Of a stretch of DNA of 64,000 nucleotides, positions 27,469-37,380 are shown piece by piece. The notes under the pieces were generated by a model, which was not told the DNA's origin, made no database searches, and was given only the letters and a program-made list of their open reading frames with translations. This DNA is from Escherichia coli. Lineage in GTDB: Bacteria > Pseudomonadota > Gammaproteobacteria > Enterobacterales > Enterobacteriaceae. A program made the position numbers and the translations under genes. The stretch's first letter is position 1; the number at the start of each line of letters is the position of its first letter. Location: the NCBI RefSeq assembly GCF_036503815.1, contig NZ_AP027764.1:3348001-3412000 (forward strand), in the 5' to 3' direction.

Positions 27469-29235
27469 TTAGTAAGTACGAATCTTCGGCGGGAATGCCG
27501 GGCGCAGTTTCGGTTCCATGTTGACGCTTCGGCGCGTCATGGATTCCGACTCTGGCAGATACAGGGAGTGGCACAGCCAGTTTTCATCATCACGATCCGG
27601 GAAGTCGAAGCGGCTATGCGCGCCACGGCTTTCGGTACGGAAGTTGGCAGAAACAGCCGTTGCATACGCCGTTTCCATCAGGTTATCCAGTTCCAGGCAT
27701 TCAACGCGCTGGGTGTTGAACTCGCTGGAAGTGTCATCCAGACGGGCATTTTTCAAACGCTCGCGGATCACTTTCAACTGCTCAAGCCCTTTTGCCATCG
27801 CATCACCTTCACGGAAGACCGAGAAGTTATGCTGCATACATTCTTGCAGTGCTTTACGAATCGCCACTGGATCTTCACCATTACGGTTGTTGTTCCAGCG
27901 ATTCAGACGCTCCAGAGACGCTTCAACATCAGACTCGCTGGCATCGCGCAGTGCGCCCTGCTCGGCGATAGACTCTTGCAGATGCAAACCCGCTGCGCGA
28001 CCAAATACCACCAGGTCCAGCAGCGAGTTGCCGCCAAGACGGTTAGCGCCGTGTACCGATACACAAGCGATTTCACCTACCGCGAACAGCCCCGGAACAA
28101 CCACATCTTCGCCTTTCTCGTTCACCGTCAGCGCCTGACCGGTCACTTTGGTCGGAATACCGCCCATCATGTAGTGACAGGTTGGGATAACCGGAATCGG
28201 CTCTTTCACCGGATCGACGTGTGCGAAGGTACGGGAGAGTTCAAGGATACCCGGCAGACGGGATTCGAGAACTTCTTTACCCAGGTGGTCGAGTTTCAGT
28301 TTTGCATGTGGCCCCCACGGACCATCACAGCCGCGACCTTCACGGATTTCGATCATGATGGAACGCGCCACCACGTCACGGCCCGCCAGGTCTTTGGCGT
28401 TCGGCGCATAACGCTCCATAAAGCGTTCGCCATGTTTGTTCAGCAGATAACCGCCTTCACCACGGCAACCTTCGGTGACCAGTACGCCCGCACCTGCTAT
28501 ACCGGTCGGGTGGAACTGCCACATTTCCATATCCTGCACAGGTACACCTGCACGGATAGCCATACCGACGCCGTCGCCGGTGTTAATGTGCGCGTTGGTG
28601 GTGGACTGATAAATACGCCCTGCCCCGCCGGTTGCCAGCACAGTCGCACGGGCTTTGAAGTAAACCACTTCACCGGTTTCGATGCACAGTGCGGTACAAC
28701 CAACTACCGCGCCATCCTGGTTCTTCACCAGATCCAGCGCATACCACTCGGAGAAAATGGTGGTGTGGTTTTTCAGGTTCTGCTGATAAAGCGTGTGCAA
28801 CAGTGCGTGACCGGTACGGTCAGCTGCCGCCGCAGTACGTGCCGCTTGCTCGCCACCGAAGTTTTTCGACTGGCCGCCAAACGGACGTTGATAGATACGA
28901 CCATCATCAAGACGCGAGAACGGTAGCCCCATGTGTTCCAGTTCCAGAATCGCTTCCGGCCCGGTTTTACACATATATTCAATCGCGTCCTGGTCACCGA
29001 TATAGTCCGACCCTTTTACGGTGTCGTACATATGCCATTCCCAGTTATCTTCATGGGTATTACCCAGCGCAACGGTAATGCCGCCTTGCGCAGAAACGGT
29101 ATGGGAACGGGTCGGGAAGACTTTGGAGAGCAGCGCACAGGTTTGGCCGCTCTGGGAAATTTGCAGCGCCGCGCGCATACCTGCGCCACCGGCACCAATC
29201 ACAACTGCATCAAATTCTCTGACTGGCAATTTCAT
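27469..29235 (-). CDS. sdhA: Succinate dehydrogenase flavoprotein subunit
   Basis: The 588-residue FAD-bearing subunit that oxidises succinate to fumarate. The dinucleotide fold is VIGAGGAGMRAAL near residue 11, and covalent FAD attaches to the His in TRSHTVSAQGG near residue 45. A frame extending to 29247 would add MGCV, but [11 protein letters not shown] at 29235 is the usual start. That ATG overlaps the sdhD stop (ATGA). Confidence 0.98.
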   Translation of the reverse strand: MKLPVREFDAVVIGAGGAGMRAALQISQSGQTCALLSKVFPTRSHTVSAQGGITVALGNTHEDNWEWHMYDTVKGSDYIGDQDAIEYMCKTGPEAILELEHMGLPFSRLDDGRIYQRPFGGQSKNFGGEQAARTAAAADRTGHALLHTLYQQNLKNHTTIFSEWYALDLVKNQDGAVVGCTALCIETGEVVYFKARATVLATGGAGRIYQSTTNAHINTGDGVGMAIRAGVPVQDMEMWQFHPTGIAGAGVLVTEGCRGEGGYLLNKHGERFMERYAPNAKDLAGRDVVARSIMIEIREGRGCDGPWGPHAKLKLDHLGKEVLESRLPGILELSRTFAHVDPVKEPIPVIPTCHYMMGGIPTKVTGQALTVNEKGEDVVVPGLFAVGEIACVSVHGANRLGGNSLLDLVVFGRAAGLHLQESIAEQGALRDASESDVEASLERLNRWNNNRNGEDPVAIRKALQECMQHNFSVFREGDAMAKGLEQLKVIRERLKNARLDDTSSEFNTQRVECLELDNLMETAYATAVSANFRTESRGAHSRFDFPDRDDENWLCHSLYLPESESMTRRSVNMEPKLRPAFPPKIRTY

Positions 29236-29582
29236 CACACACCCCACACCACAACGAATCCATAAATCACGTAAACCACCAGTGCAACGACAATCACCAG
29301 TTGCAGCATCAGGCGCAAGGCCAGCGGTTTAACGTAGTCGGTCAACACCTGCCACATGCCGATCCAGGCATGGATCAAGATAGAAAACAGCGCCAGCAGG
29401 GTGAACACTTTGGTGAACGCAGAGGCGAAGAAACCAATCCAGACTTCATATGTCAGCTCGCCACTGGTAGCGAAAAAACCGACCATATAAATGATGTAAA
29501 GCGTCAGGACGATAGCGGTAGCGCGAACGAGGATGAAATCATGTACGCCATTGCGTCCTAATGCGGAGGCGTTGCTTACCAT
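29235..29582 (-). CDS. sdhD: Succinate dehydrogenase membrane anchor subunit SdhD
   Basis: A 115-residue anchor with three membrane helices (about 15-36, 58-79 and 90-113). Together with SdhC it binds haem b and ubiquinone; the haem-ligand His is in [11 protein letters not shown] near residue 71. It overlaps sdhC by seven bases and sdhA by one, consistent with tight coupling. Confidence 0.97.
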
Positions 29583-29965
29583 ACGAGGACTCCTGCGAGA
29601 AGTGAAAGCACGACAGTAATAACAAAGGAGATTTTGGCGGAGCGTTTACCCGCTTCGAATGTTTCTTCCAGATAGCCAAAATCCATCATCATGTGGCGAA
29701 TACCTACGACGACGTGATACGCCAGAGCGGTAAGGATGCCCCACATGATAAATTTGACGAAGAAGCTGCCCATAATCGCGGAAGCTTGCTCGAAACCTTC
29801 AGGGGAAGAGAGGCTGGTACCCAGAAGCCACAGCAGGATGCCCACTGCAACAAAGGTGATCACACCGGAAACGCGATGGAGAATGGACGCTATCGCCGTG
29901 ACGGGGAACCGGATGGTCTGTAGGTCCAGATTAACAGGTCTTTGTTTTTTCACATTTCTTATCAT
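29576..29965 (-). CDS. sdhC: Succinate dehydrogenase cytochrome b556 subunit SdhC
   Basis: First gene of sdhCDAB-sucABCD. A 129-residue anchor with three membrane helices; quinone-site residues are in SILHRVSGV near 27-35 and the haem-ligand His in [10 protein letters not shown] near 84. An upstream in-frame ATG (29980) would give 134 residues (MWALF extension). Neither start has a strong Shine-Dalgarno sequence, and the 129-residue form is the one usually accepted. Its mRNA leader is a known target of Hfq sRNAs. Confidence 0.96.
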
Positions 29966-30193
29966 GAATAACGCCCACATGCTGTTCTTATTATTCCCTG
30001 GGGACTACGGGCACAGAGGTTAACTTTCTGTTACCTGGAGACGTCGGGATTTCCTTCCTCCGGTCTGCTTGCGGGTCAGACAGCGTCCTTTCTATAACTG
30101 CGCGTCATGCAAAACACTGCTTCCAGATGCGAAAACGACACGTTACAACGCTGGGTGGCTCGGGATTGCAGGGTGTTCCGGAGACCTGGCGGC

Positions 30194-30222
30194 AGTATAG
30201 GCCGTTCACAAAATCATTACAA
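30194..30222 (-). promoter_or_regulatory. sdhC promoter
   Basis: Minus-strand -35 TTGTAA (30217-30222) and -10 TATACT (30194-30199) are spaced by exactly 17 bp. The predicted start lies about 220 bp upstream of sdhC, leaving a long leader as expected for an sRNA-regulated mRNA. Confidence 0.75.
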
Positions 30223-30259
30223 TTAACCTACATATAGTTTGTCGGGTTTTATCCCGAAC

Positions 30260-30275
30260 AGTGATCTGGGTCACG
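30260..30275. promoter_or_regulatory. CRP-cAMP site between sdhC and gltA
   Basis: AGTGATCTGGGTCACG matches the TGTGA-N6-TCACA consensus with one change in each half. Its centre is about 80 bp upstream of the predicted sdhC start, a normal class I activating position. CRP activation of sdh is established. Confidence 0.8.
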
Positions 30276-30356
30276 ATAACAACATTTATTTAATTTTTAA
30301 TCATCTAATTTGACAATCATTCAACAAAGTTGTTACAAACATCACTAGGAAAAGCA

Positions 30357-30362
30357 TATAAT
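30357..30362 (+). promoter_or_regulatory. Upstream gltA promoter -10 box (candidate P2)
   Basis: A perfect TATAAT lies about 310 bp before the gltA ATG, with a weak TTACAA -35 18 bp upstream (30333-30338). gltA is known to have two promoters; equating this box with the distal one is inference. Confidence 0.55.
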
Positions 30363-30463
30363 GCGTAAAAGTTATGAAGTCAGTATTTCACCTAAGATTA
30401 ACTTATGTAACAGTGTGGAAGTATTGACCAATTCATTCGGGACAGTTATTAGTGGTAGACAAG

Positions 30464-30469
30464 TTTAAT
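30464..30469 (+). promoter_or_regulatory. Proximal gltA promoter -10 box (candidate P1)
   Basis: TTTAAT about 205 bp before the ATG. A competing arrangement is TTGACC (30424-30429) with 17 bp to TATTAG (30447-30452). Either would give a start roughly 200 bp upstream of gltA; sequence alone does not decide. Confidence 0.5.
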
Positions 30470-30673
30470 AATTCGGATTGCTAAGTACTTGATTCGCCAT
30501 TTATTCGTCATCAATGGATCCTTTACCTGCAAGCGCCCAGAGCTCTGTACCCAGGTTTTCCCCTCTTCCGCAGAGCGGCGAGCCAAATAACAAACGGGTA
30601 AAGCCAGGTTGATGTGCGAAGGCAAATTTAAGTTCCGGCAGTCTTACGCAATAAGGCGCTAAGGAGACCTTAA

Positions 30674-31957
30674 ATGGCTGATACAAAAGCAAAACTCACC
30701 CTCAACGGGGACACAGCTGTTGAACTGGATGTGCTGAAAGGCACGCTGGGTCAAGATGTTATTGATATCCGTACTCTCGGTTCAAAAGGTGTGTTCACCT
30801 TTGACCCAGGCTTCACTTCAACCGCATCCTGCGAATCTAAAATTACTTTTATTGATGGTGATGAAGGTATTTTGCTGCACCGCGGTTTCCCGATCGATCA
30901 GCTGGCGACCGATTCTAACTACCTGGAAGTTTGTTACATCCTGCTGAATGGTGAAAAACCAACTCAGGAACAGTATGACGAATTTAAAACTACGGTGACC
31001 CGTCATACCATGATCCACGAGCAGATTACCCGTCTGTTCCATGCTTTCCGTCGCGACTCGCATCCAATGGCAGTCATGTGTGGTATTACCGGCGCGCTGG
31101 CGGCGTTCTATCACGACTCTCTGGATGTTAACAATCCGCGCCATCGTGAAATTGCCGCGTTCCGCCTGCTGTCAAAAATGCCGACCATGGCCGCGATGTG
31201 TTACAAATACTCTATCGGCCAGCCGTTTGTTTACCCACGCAACGATCTCTCCTACGCCGGTAATTTCTTGAATATGATGTTCTCCACGCCGTGCGAACCG
31301 TATGAAGTCAACCCGATTCTGGAACGCGCGATGGACCGTATTCTGATCCTGCACGCTGACCATGAACAGAACGCCTCTACCTCCACCGTGCGTACCGCTG
31401 GCTCTTCGGGGGCGAACCCGTTTGCCTGTATCGCCGCAGGTATTGCTTCATTGTGGGGACCTGCGCACGGTGGTGCTAACGAAGCAGCGCTGAAAATGCT
31501 GGAAGAAATCAGCTCCGTTAAACACATTCCGGAATTTGTTCGTCGTGCGAAAGACAAGAATGACTCTTTCCGTCTGATGGGCTTCGGTCACCGCGTGTAC
31601 AAAAACTACGACCCGCGCGCCACCGTCATGCGTGAAACCTGCCACGAAGTCCTGAAAGAGCTGGGCACGAAGGATGACCTGCTGGAAGTAGCTATGGAGC
31701 TGGAAAATATCGCGCTGAACGACCCGTACTTTATTGAGAAAAAACTGTACCCTAACGTCGATTTCTACTCTGGTATCATCCTGAAAGCGATGGGTATTCC
31801 GTCTTCCATGTTCACCGTCATATTCGCTATGGCACGTACAGTTGGCTGGATCGCCCACTGGAGCGAAATGCACAGTGACGGCATGAAGATTGCCCGTCCA
31901 CGTCAGCTGTATACCGGCTATGAAAAACGCGATTTTAAAAGCGACATCAAACGTTAA
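30674..31957 (+). CDS. gltA: Citrate synthase (type II, NADH-sensitive)
   Basis: Condenses oxaloacetate and acetyl-CoA to citrate, the entry reaction of the TCA cycle. The 427-residue protein has the catalytic His in GPAHGGANEAAL near 265, the oxaloacetate-binding His in MGFGHRVYKNYDPRA near 306 and the catalytic Asp in VDFYSG near 363. The N-terminal beta domain (first 60 residues) is typical of the hexameric NADH-inhibited enzyme. GGAGA precedes the ATG at about eight bases. It is divergent from sdhC. Confidence 0.99.
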   Translation: MADTKAKLTLNGDTAVELDVLKGTLGQDVIDIRTLGSKGVFTFDPGFTSTASCESKITFIDGDEGILLHRGFPIDQLATDSNYLEVCYILLNGEKPTQEQYDEFKTTVTRHTMIHEQITRLFHAFRRDSHPMAVMCGITGALAAFYHDSLDVNNPRHREIAAFRLLSKMPTMAAMCYKYSIGQPFVYPRNDLSYAGNFLNMMFSTPCEPYEVNPILERAMDRILILHADHEQNASTSTVRTAGSSGANPFACIAAGIASLWGPAHGGANEAALKMLEEISSVKHIPEFVRRAKDKNDSFRLMGFGHRVYKNYDPRATVMRETCHEVLKELGTKDDLLEVAMELENIALNDPYFIEKKLYPNVDFYSGIILKAMGIPSSMFTVIFAMARTVGWIAHWSEMHSDGMKIARPRQLYTGYEKRDFKSDIKR

Positions 31958-31984
31958 CTGCTGATTCCTAAGCAGTAAATTCTG

Positions 31985-32016
31985 TTAACCCGCCTTTAAA
32001 AGGCGGGTTAATTTTT
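31985..32016 (+). terminator. gltA intrinsic terminator
   Basis: TTAACCCGCCTTT pairs with AAAGGCGGGTTAA, followed by TTTTTAT. A classic Rho-independent terminator 27 bp after the gltA stop. Confidence 0.9.
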
Positions 32017-32350
32017 ATCTACCTGAACACAAAAAAATGTAAAAATAAAATTAATTAACCGGCTGACATTAATATTGCAAAATAATAGAATTGTTCATTT
32101 TATCGGCAAAATAATAAATTTTAATTAAGGTATCTGCTTTTAGTTACATTTATAACCTCATGAAAATGAGGTATATCTCTCTCATTCCCCCCGATAACAT
32201 TCATTAAATTATTAATTCATCACATCAATTAGTTAACCTTGCATTTAATATAATTAATAATATTTTTAAGTAAAACTAAAAACATTCGACAATCAAATAA
32301 GATATTCTGATATCGCTATACTTTTTTCTATTTCTGTAAAGGACTCAGTT
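32017..32350 (+). other. AT-rich upstream region of the ybgD fimbrial operon
   Basis: About 330 bp of very AT-rich sequence between the gltA terminator and ybgD, as expected for an H-NS-silenced fimbrial promoter. I cannot assign unique promoter boxes. No gene is seen. Confidence 0.5.
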
Positions 32351-32917
32351 ATGTTTAAAGGACAAAAAACATTGGCCGCATTGGCCGTATCTCTGTTATT
32401 CACTGCACCGGTTTATGCAGCTGATGAAGGTTCTGGTGAAATTCACTTTAAAGGTGAGGTTATAGAAGCACCATGTGAAATACATCATGATGATATTGAT
32501 AAAGAAATTGAGCTAGGTCAGGTGACCACCAGCCACATTAATCAGTCTCATCACAGCGATGCGGTTGCTGTCGACCTGCGTTTAATCAACTGCGACCTGG
32601 AAAACTCTAATAACGGTTCCGGTGGTAAGATTTCCAAAGTTGCGGTCACCTTCGATAGCTCAGCGAAAACCACTGGCGCAGATCCGATACTCAACAATAC
32701 CAGCACTGGCGAAGCCACCGGTGTCGGCGTGCGTTTAATGAATAAGGATCAAAGCAATATCATTTTAGGCACTGCTTCTCCGGATATCGACCTCGCACCA
32801 ACGTCCAGTGAACAAACACTGAACTTCTTTGCCTGGATGGAACAAATTGATCAAGCGACACCAGTAACGGCAGGGGCTGTTACAGCGAATGCAACCTACG
32901 TACTGGATTATAAATAA
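32351..32917 (+). CDS. ybgD: Fimbrial major subunit YbgD
   Basis: A 188-residue chaperone-usher pilin. Signal peptide MFKGQKTLAALAVSLLFTAPVYA is followed by the pilin domain. One Cys pair (EAPCEIH near 42 and LINCDLE near 78) closes the incomplete Ig fold, and the C-terminal strand ATYVLDYK has the penultimate aromatic typical of chaperone-exchanged subunits. AAAGGA precedes the ATG. First gene of ybgDQPO, with a GC hairpin after its stop. Confidence 0.94.
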   Translation: MFKGQKTLAALAVSLLFTAPVYAADEGSGEIHFKGEVIEAPCEIHHDDIDKEIELGQVTTSHINQSHHSDAVAVDLRLINCDLENSNNGSGGKISKVAVTFDSSAKTTGADPILNNTSTGEATGVGVRLMNKDQSNIILGTASPDIDLAPTSSEQTLNFFAWMEQIDQATPVTAGAVTANATYVLDYK

Positions 32918-32925
32918 GCGTTATT

Positions 32926-32950
32926 GGGCGGCATCACTGCCGCCTTTCTT
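32926..32950 (+). terminator. Hairpin between pilin and usher genes
   Basis: GGCGGC-ATCACT-GCCGCC followed by TTTCTT lies nine bases after the ybgD stop and ends 17 bases before the usher start. It is probably a leaky terminator or 3' stabiliser giving more pilin than usher, as in other fimbrial operons. Confidence 0.65.
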
Positions 32951-32966
32951 AAAATATTTATCTGGT

Positions 32967-35426
32967 ATGGACACCGTGAATATTTATCGACTCTCTTTTG
33001 TATCCTGCCTGGTCATGGCGATGCCTTCCGCCATGGCGGTTGAATTCAACCTGAATGTCCTCGACAAATCGATGCGTGAGCGCATTGATATTTCATTATT
33101 AAAGGAAAAAGGTGTCATTGCTCCCGGTGAATATTTTGTCAGCGTTGCGGTAAATAATAATCAAATCAGTAATGGGCAAAAAATTAACTGGCAAAAAAAG
33201 GGTGACACTACCATTCCGTGCATCAATGATTTATTGGTCGATAAGTTTGGCTTAAAACCCGAAGTCCGTCAGTCGTTACCTCTGATTAATCAGTGCGTCG
33301 ATTTTAGCTCCCGACCAGAAATGCTCTTCAATTTTGATCAGGCCAGTCAGCAACTGAATATCACCATCCCACAGGCCCGGCTGGCGTGGCACTCAGATAA
33401 CTGGACTCCACCCTCCACATGGAAAGAAGGTGTCCCCGGAGTCCTGATGGATTACAACTTGTTTGCCAGCAGCTACCGCCCACAGGATGGCAGCAGCAGC
33501 ACTAATCTTAACGCCTACGGAACAGCCGGAATTAACGCGGGGGCATGGCGCTTACGCAGTGACTATCAGTTGAATCAAAATGATGGAGATGATAGCCATG
33601 AGCAGTCAGGCGAAATATCACGTACCTATCTTTTTCGCCCGCTACCGCAATTAGGTTCAAAATTAACCCTCGGCGAAACGGATTTTAGTTCCAATATTTT
33701 CGACGGTTTTTCTTATACCGGCGCGGCACTGGCGAGTGACGACCGGATGTTACCGTGGGAACTGCGCGGCTACGCTCCACAAATTAGCGGTATAGCACAA
33801 ACCAATGCCACGGTGACGATCAGTCAATCAGGCCGCGTCATCTACCAGAAAAAAGTCCCGCCAGGCCCGTTTATCATTGATGACCTTAATCAGTCCGTCC
33901 AGGGGACGCTGGATGTCAAAGTGACGGAAGAAGATGGTCGGGTGAACAATTTCCAGGTTTCGGCAGCATCGACGCCTTTCCTTACGCGCCAGGGGCAGGT
34001 TCGCTATAAACTTGCTGCCGGTCAGCCGCGAACATCTATGTCTCATCAAACTGAAAATGAAACCTTTTTTAGCAATGAAGTTTCCTGGGGGATGCTGTCA
34101 AATACCTCGCTGTACGGCGGTCTGCTGATTTCGGGTGACGACTACCATTCTGCCGCAATGGGTATCGGGCAAAATATGCTCTGGCTTGGTGCATTGTCGT
34201 TTGATGTCACCTGGGCCAGTAGTCAGTTTGATACTCAGCAGGACGAGCGGGGCTTAAGTTACCGCTTTAATTACAGCAAACAAGTGGATGCCACTAACAG
34301 CACGATTTCGCTCGCCGCTTATCGCTTCTCAGATCGTCATTTTCACAGCTACGCCAACTATCTGGATCACAAATACAACGACAACGATGCGCAGGACGAA
34401 AAACAGACGATCAGCTTATCCGTGGGGCAACCGATTACCCCACTGAACCTCAATCTGTACGCCAACCTGCTGCATCAAACCTGGTGGAATGCAGACGCCT
34501 CCACGACCGCCAACATCACGGCGGGTTTTAATGTTGATATTGGTAACTGGAGAGATATCTCGATCTCGACGTCATTCAATACCACCCACTACGAAGATAA
34601 AGATCGCGACAATCAGATTTACCTGTCGATTTCGCTTCCCTTCGGTAACGGTGGTCGGGTCGGTTATGACATGCAAAACAGTAGCCACAGCACCACACAC
34701 CGCATGTCGTGGAACGATACGCTGGATGAACGAAATAGCTGGGGGATGTCTGCTGGACTACAATCCGACCGTCCGGACAATGGAGCCCAGGTGAGCGGTA
34801 ACTATCAGCACCTGAGTTCAGTGGGTGAGTGGGATCTTTCTGGTACTTATGCTGCCAATGACTACAGTTCTGTTAGCAGCAGCTGGAGTGGTTCTTTCAC
34901 GGCGACGCAATATGGTGCAGCCTTCCATCGCCGCAGCTCCACCAATGAACCACGCCTGATGGTCAGCACCGATGGCGTGGCAGATATTCCGGTTCAGGGT
35001 AATCTCGACTACACCAACCATTTTGGCATTGCAGTGGTACCGCTGGTTTCCAGTTATCAACCTTCCACCGTGGCCGTGAACATGAACGACTTACCCGACG
35101 GCGTGACGGTGACAGAAAACGTCATCAAAGAAACGTGGATTGAAGGCGCAATAGGTTACAAATCACTGGCATCCCGTTCCGGTAAAGACATTAACGTCAT
35201 CATTCGCAACGCCAGCGGTCAGTTCCCTCCCCTCGGTGCGGATATCCGTCAGGATGGCAGCAGCATTAGCGTGGGGATGGTTGGCGAGGAAGGACACGCC
35301 TGGTTAAGCGGAGTCGCTGAAAATCAAAAGTTTACCGTGGTCTGGGGTGATAGTCAGCGTTGCTCGATCCATCTTCCTGAACATATGGAAGACACCGCAA
35401 ATCGCCTGATTTTACCTTGTCATTAA
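32967..35426 (+). CDS. ybgQ: Fimbrial outer-membrane usher YbgQ
   Basis: An 819-residue FimD/PapC-type usher that threads pilin-chaperone complexes through the outer membrane. A signal peptide is seen in the first ~27 residues (SCLVMAMPSAMA). The N-terminal domain begins VEFNLNVLDKSMRERIDIS, and the barrel, plug (GYAPQISGIAQTNATVTISQ) and C-terminal domains follow, with a Cys pair near the end (RCSIHL and ILPCH). The frame is open further upstream to 32889, but the ATG at 32967 gives a proper signal peptide. Its Shine-Dalgarno sequence is poor. Confidence 0.93.
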   Translation: MDTVNIYRLSFVSCLVMAMPSAMAVEFNLNVLDKSMRERIDISLLKEKGVIAPGEYFVSVAVNNNQISNGQKINWQKKGDTTIPCINDLLVDKFGLKPEVRQSLPLINQCVDFSSRPEMLFNFDQASQQLNITIPQARLAWHSDNWTPPSTWKEGVPGVLMDYNLFASSYRPQDGSSSTNLNAYGTAGINAGAWRLRSDYQLNQNDGDDSHEQSGEISRTYLFRPLPQLGSKLTLGETDFSSNIFDGFSYTGAALASDDRMLPWELRGYAPQISGIAQTNATVTISQSGRVIYQKKVPPGPFIIDDLNQSVQGTLDVKVTEEDGRVNNFQVSAASTPFLTRQGQVRYKLAAGQPRTSMSHQTENETFFSNEVSWGMLSNTSLYGGLLISGDDYHSAAMGIGQNMLWLGALSFDVTWASSQFDTQQDERGLSYRFNYSKQVDATNSTISLAAYRFSDRHFHSYANYLDHKYNDNDAQDEKQTISLSVGQPITPLNLNLYANLLHQTWWNADASTTANITAGFNVDIGNWRDISISTSFNTTHYEDKDRDNQIYLSISLPFGNGGRVGYDMQNSSHSTTHRMSWNDTLDERNSWGMSAGLQSDRPDNGAQVSGNYQHLSSVGEWDLSGTYAANDYSSVSSSWSGSFTATQYGAAFHRRSSTNEPRLMVSTDGVADIPVQGNLDYTNHFGIAVVPLVSSYQPSTVAVNMNDLPDGVTVTENVIKETWIEGAIGYKSLASRSGKDINVIIRNASGQFPPLGADIRQDGSSISVGMVGEEGHAWLSGVAENQKFTVVWGDSQRCSIHLPEHMEDTANRLILPCH

Positions 35427-35440
35427 TTAAGGAAATGAAA

Positions 35441-36169
35441 ATGACATTTATGAAAGGACTTCCCCTTTTGTTGTTGGTTACCAGTCTGTGTAGCCACGCT
35501 GCACTACAACCCGACCGCACTCGCATTGTGTTTAACGCTAATGATAAAGCTACCAGTCTGCGAGTAGATAATCGTAGCGATAAACTCCCCTACCTCGCTT
35601 ATTCCTGGCTCGAAAATGAAAAAGGGGAGAAAAGCGACGATCTTCTGGTCGCCCTACCACCGATACAACGTCTGGAACCGAAAGCAACAACGCAGGTGCG
35701 GATAGTCAAGCAAGCCTCGACCGCGAAATTACCGGGCGATCGCGAAACGCTATTTTTCTACAATATGCGTGAAATTCCTCCCGCCCCGGAAAAAAACAGC
35801 GACCATGCCGTTCTGCAAGTCGCCATCCAGAGCCGTATCAAGGTGTTCTGGCGACCGTCTGCATTACGCAAGAAAGCAGGAGAAAAGGTCGAACTGCAGT
35901 TACAGGTCAGCCAGCAGGGCAATCAGCTTAGCTTAAAAAACCCTACTGGCTATTATCTGACCATCGCGTATCTTGGGCGAAATGAGCAAAGCGTTCTCCC
36001 GGGCTTCAAAACTGTGATGATTGCGCCTTTTAGTACAGTAAGCACAACCACTGGAAATTATAGTGGCAGCCAGTTTTATCTCGGTTATATGGATGATTAT
36101 GGCGCATTACGCATGACAACGCTCAACTGTAACGGGCAATGCCGTTTACAGGCTGTGGAGGCGAAGAAA
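35441..36169 (+). CDS. ybgP: Periplasmic fimbrial chaperone YbgP
   Basis: A PapD-like two-Ig-domain chaperone of about 243 residues. Signal peptide MTFMKGLPLLLLVTSLCSHA is followed by the donor-strand region DRTRIVFNANDKATSLRVDN. The conserved Arg/Lys pair binding the pilin carboxylate is within this N-terminal half and the family's Cys pair is at the C-terminus (NCNGQC). TAAGGA seven bases before 35441 decides the start over upstream Met codons that would overlap ybgQ. The TGA stop is at 36170-36172 and overlaps the ybgO ATG. Confidence 0.9.
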
Positions 36170-37230
36170 TGAGTGCTGGCAAGGGATTGTTGCTCATCAT
36201 CTGTCTGTTATTTCTACCGTTAAAATCTGCGCTTGCCCTGAACTGTTACTTTGGTTCATCCGGTGGTTCGGTAGAAAAATCGGAATCTATTCAACCATTT
36301 GCTGTACCAGGGAATGCCAAACCCGGCGATAAGATCTGGGAGTCTGACGATATTAAAATTCCCGTCTATTGTGACAACAATACCAACGGCAACTTTGAGA
36401 GCGAGCATGTCTACGCCTGGGTTAACCCGTACCCGGGAATTCAGGATCGCTATTATCAACTCGGCGTAACTTACAATGGTGTTGATTATGATGCTAACCA
36501 GGGAAAAAGCCGCATCGACACTAACCAGTGCATCGACAGCAAAAACATTAATATTTATACCCCTGAGCAGATCATCGCGATGGGATGGCAGAACAAAATT
36601 TGCTCTGGTGATCCCAATAATATTCATATGTCGCGTACGTTTCTCGCTCGCATGCGGTTATACGTCAAGATACGAGAGATACCGCCGCATGATTATCAAA
36701 GCACGCTCAGCGATTACATTGTGGTGCAATTTGATGGCGAAGGAAGCGTTAATGAGGACCCTACCGCCCAAAACCTGAAATATCATATTACCGGTCTGGA
36801 AAACATTCGGGTATTGGATTGCAGCGTCAATTTTTCTATTACCCCAGCCAACCAGGTCATTGATTTTGGTAAATTTAATGTACTGGATATCCGGCGACAC
36901 AACATGACAAAAACATTCGGTATTAAAACGACAAAATCACAAAACGATCAATGTACCGACGGATTCAAAGTCAGCTCTTCGTTTTATACCGAAGAAACAT
37001 TGATTGAAGAGGATAAAGCACTGCTGATTGGTAATGGTCTGAAACTACGTTTGCTGGATGAAAATTCTTCACCCTATACTTTCAACAAATACAGCGAATA
37101 TGCCGACTTCACCAGTGACATGCTGATCTACGAAAAAACCTATACGGCTGAACTTTCGTCTATTCCCGGCACTCCCATTGAGGCTGGCTCCTTCGATACC
37201 GTGGTGCTTTTTAAGATTAACTATAACTAA
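36169..37230 (+). CDS. ybgO: Putative fimbrial adhesin/tip protein YbgO
   Basis: A 353-residue exported protein. The signal peptide runs to about residue 23 (LLLIICLLFLPLKSALA) and mature LNCYFGSSGG follows. The last gene of the ybgDQPO operon is the usual place for the two-domain tip adhesin, and the C-terminal portion has pilin-like strands ending TVVLFKINYN. The start overlaps the ybgP stop (ATGA). The ligand is unknown. Confidence 0.88.
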   Translation: MSAGKGLLLIICLLFLPLKSALALNCYFGSSGGSVEKSESIQPFAVPGNAKPGDKIWESDDIKIPVYCDNNTNGNFESEHVYAWVNPYPGIQDRYYQLGVTYNGVDYDANQGKSRIDTNQCIDSKNINIYTPEQIIAMGWQNKICSGDPNNIHMSRTFLARMRLYVKIREIPPHDYQSTLSDYIVVQFDGEGSVNEDPTAQNLKYHITGLENIRVLDCSVNFSITPANQVIDFGKFNVLDIRRHNMTKTFGIKTTKSQNDQCTDGFKVSSSFYTEETLIEEDKALLIGNGLKLRLLDENSSPYTFNKYSEYADFTSDMLIYEKTYTAELSSIPGTPIEAGSFDTVVLFKINYN

Positions 37231-37238
37231 TTTCCCAT

Positions 37239-37270
37239 GATGCCCTTTGCAACCGAAAGGGCATCTCTTT
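37239..37270 (+). terminator. Terminator after the ybg fimbrial operon
   Basis: GATGCCCTTT pairs perfectly with AAAGGGCATC around the loop GCAACCG, followed by TCTTTC. It lies eight bases after the ybgO stop. Confidence 0.75.
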
Positions 37271-37380
37271 CAGAAAATTGCTGATTTTCCCCTTTTCCTT
37301 GATTGCTGTTATTTTTTCCTGGCCCGGCTTTCTTTATGCTGTATCGATACACCAAAGAGAAAATAATGAGGAAGCGAAGG

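Larger units (their letters stand above)
29981..30673. other. Divergent sdhC / gltA control region
   Basis: A 690-bp intergenic region with the sdhC promoter on the minus strand, two gltA promoter candidates on the plus strand and a CRP box between them (each listed separately). ArcA control of both operons is established in E. coli, but I cannot mark ArcA sites with confidence here. Confidence 0.7.

Noticed and set aside
27568..28926. 452-codon frame antisense to sdhA
   Set aside because: Same artefact: sdhA is intact with all cofactor motifs, and the antisense product resembles nothing.
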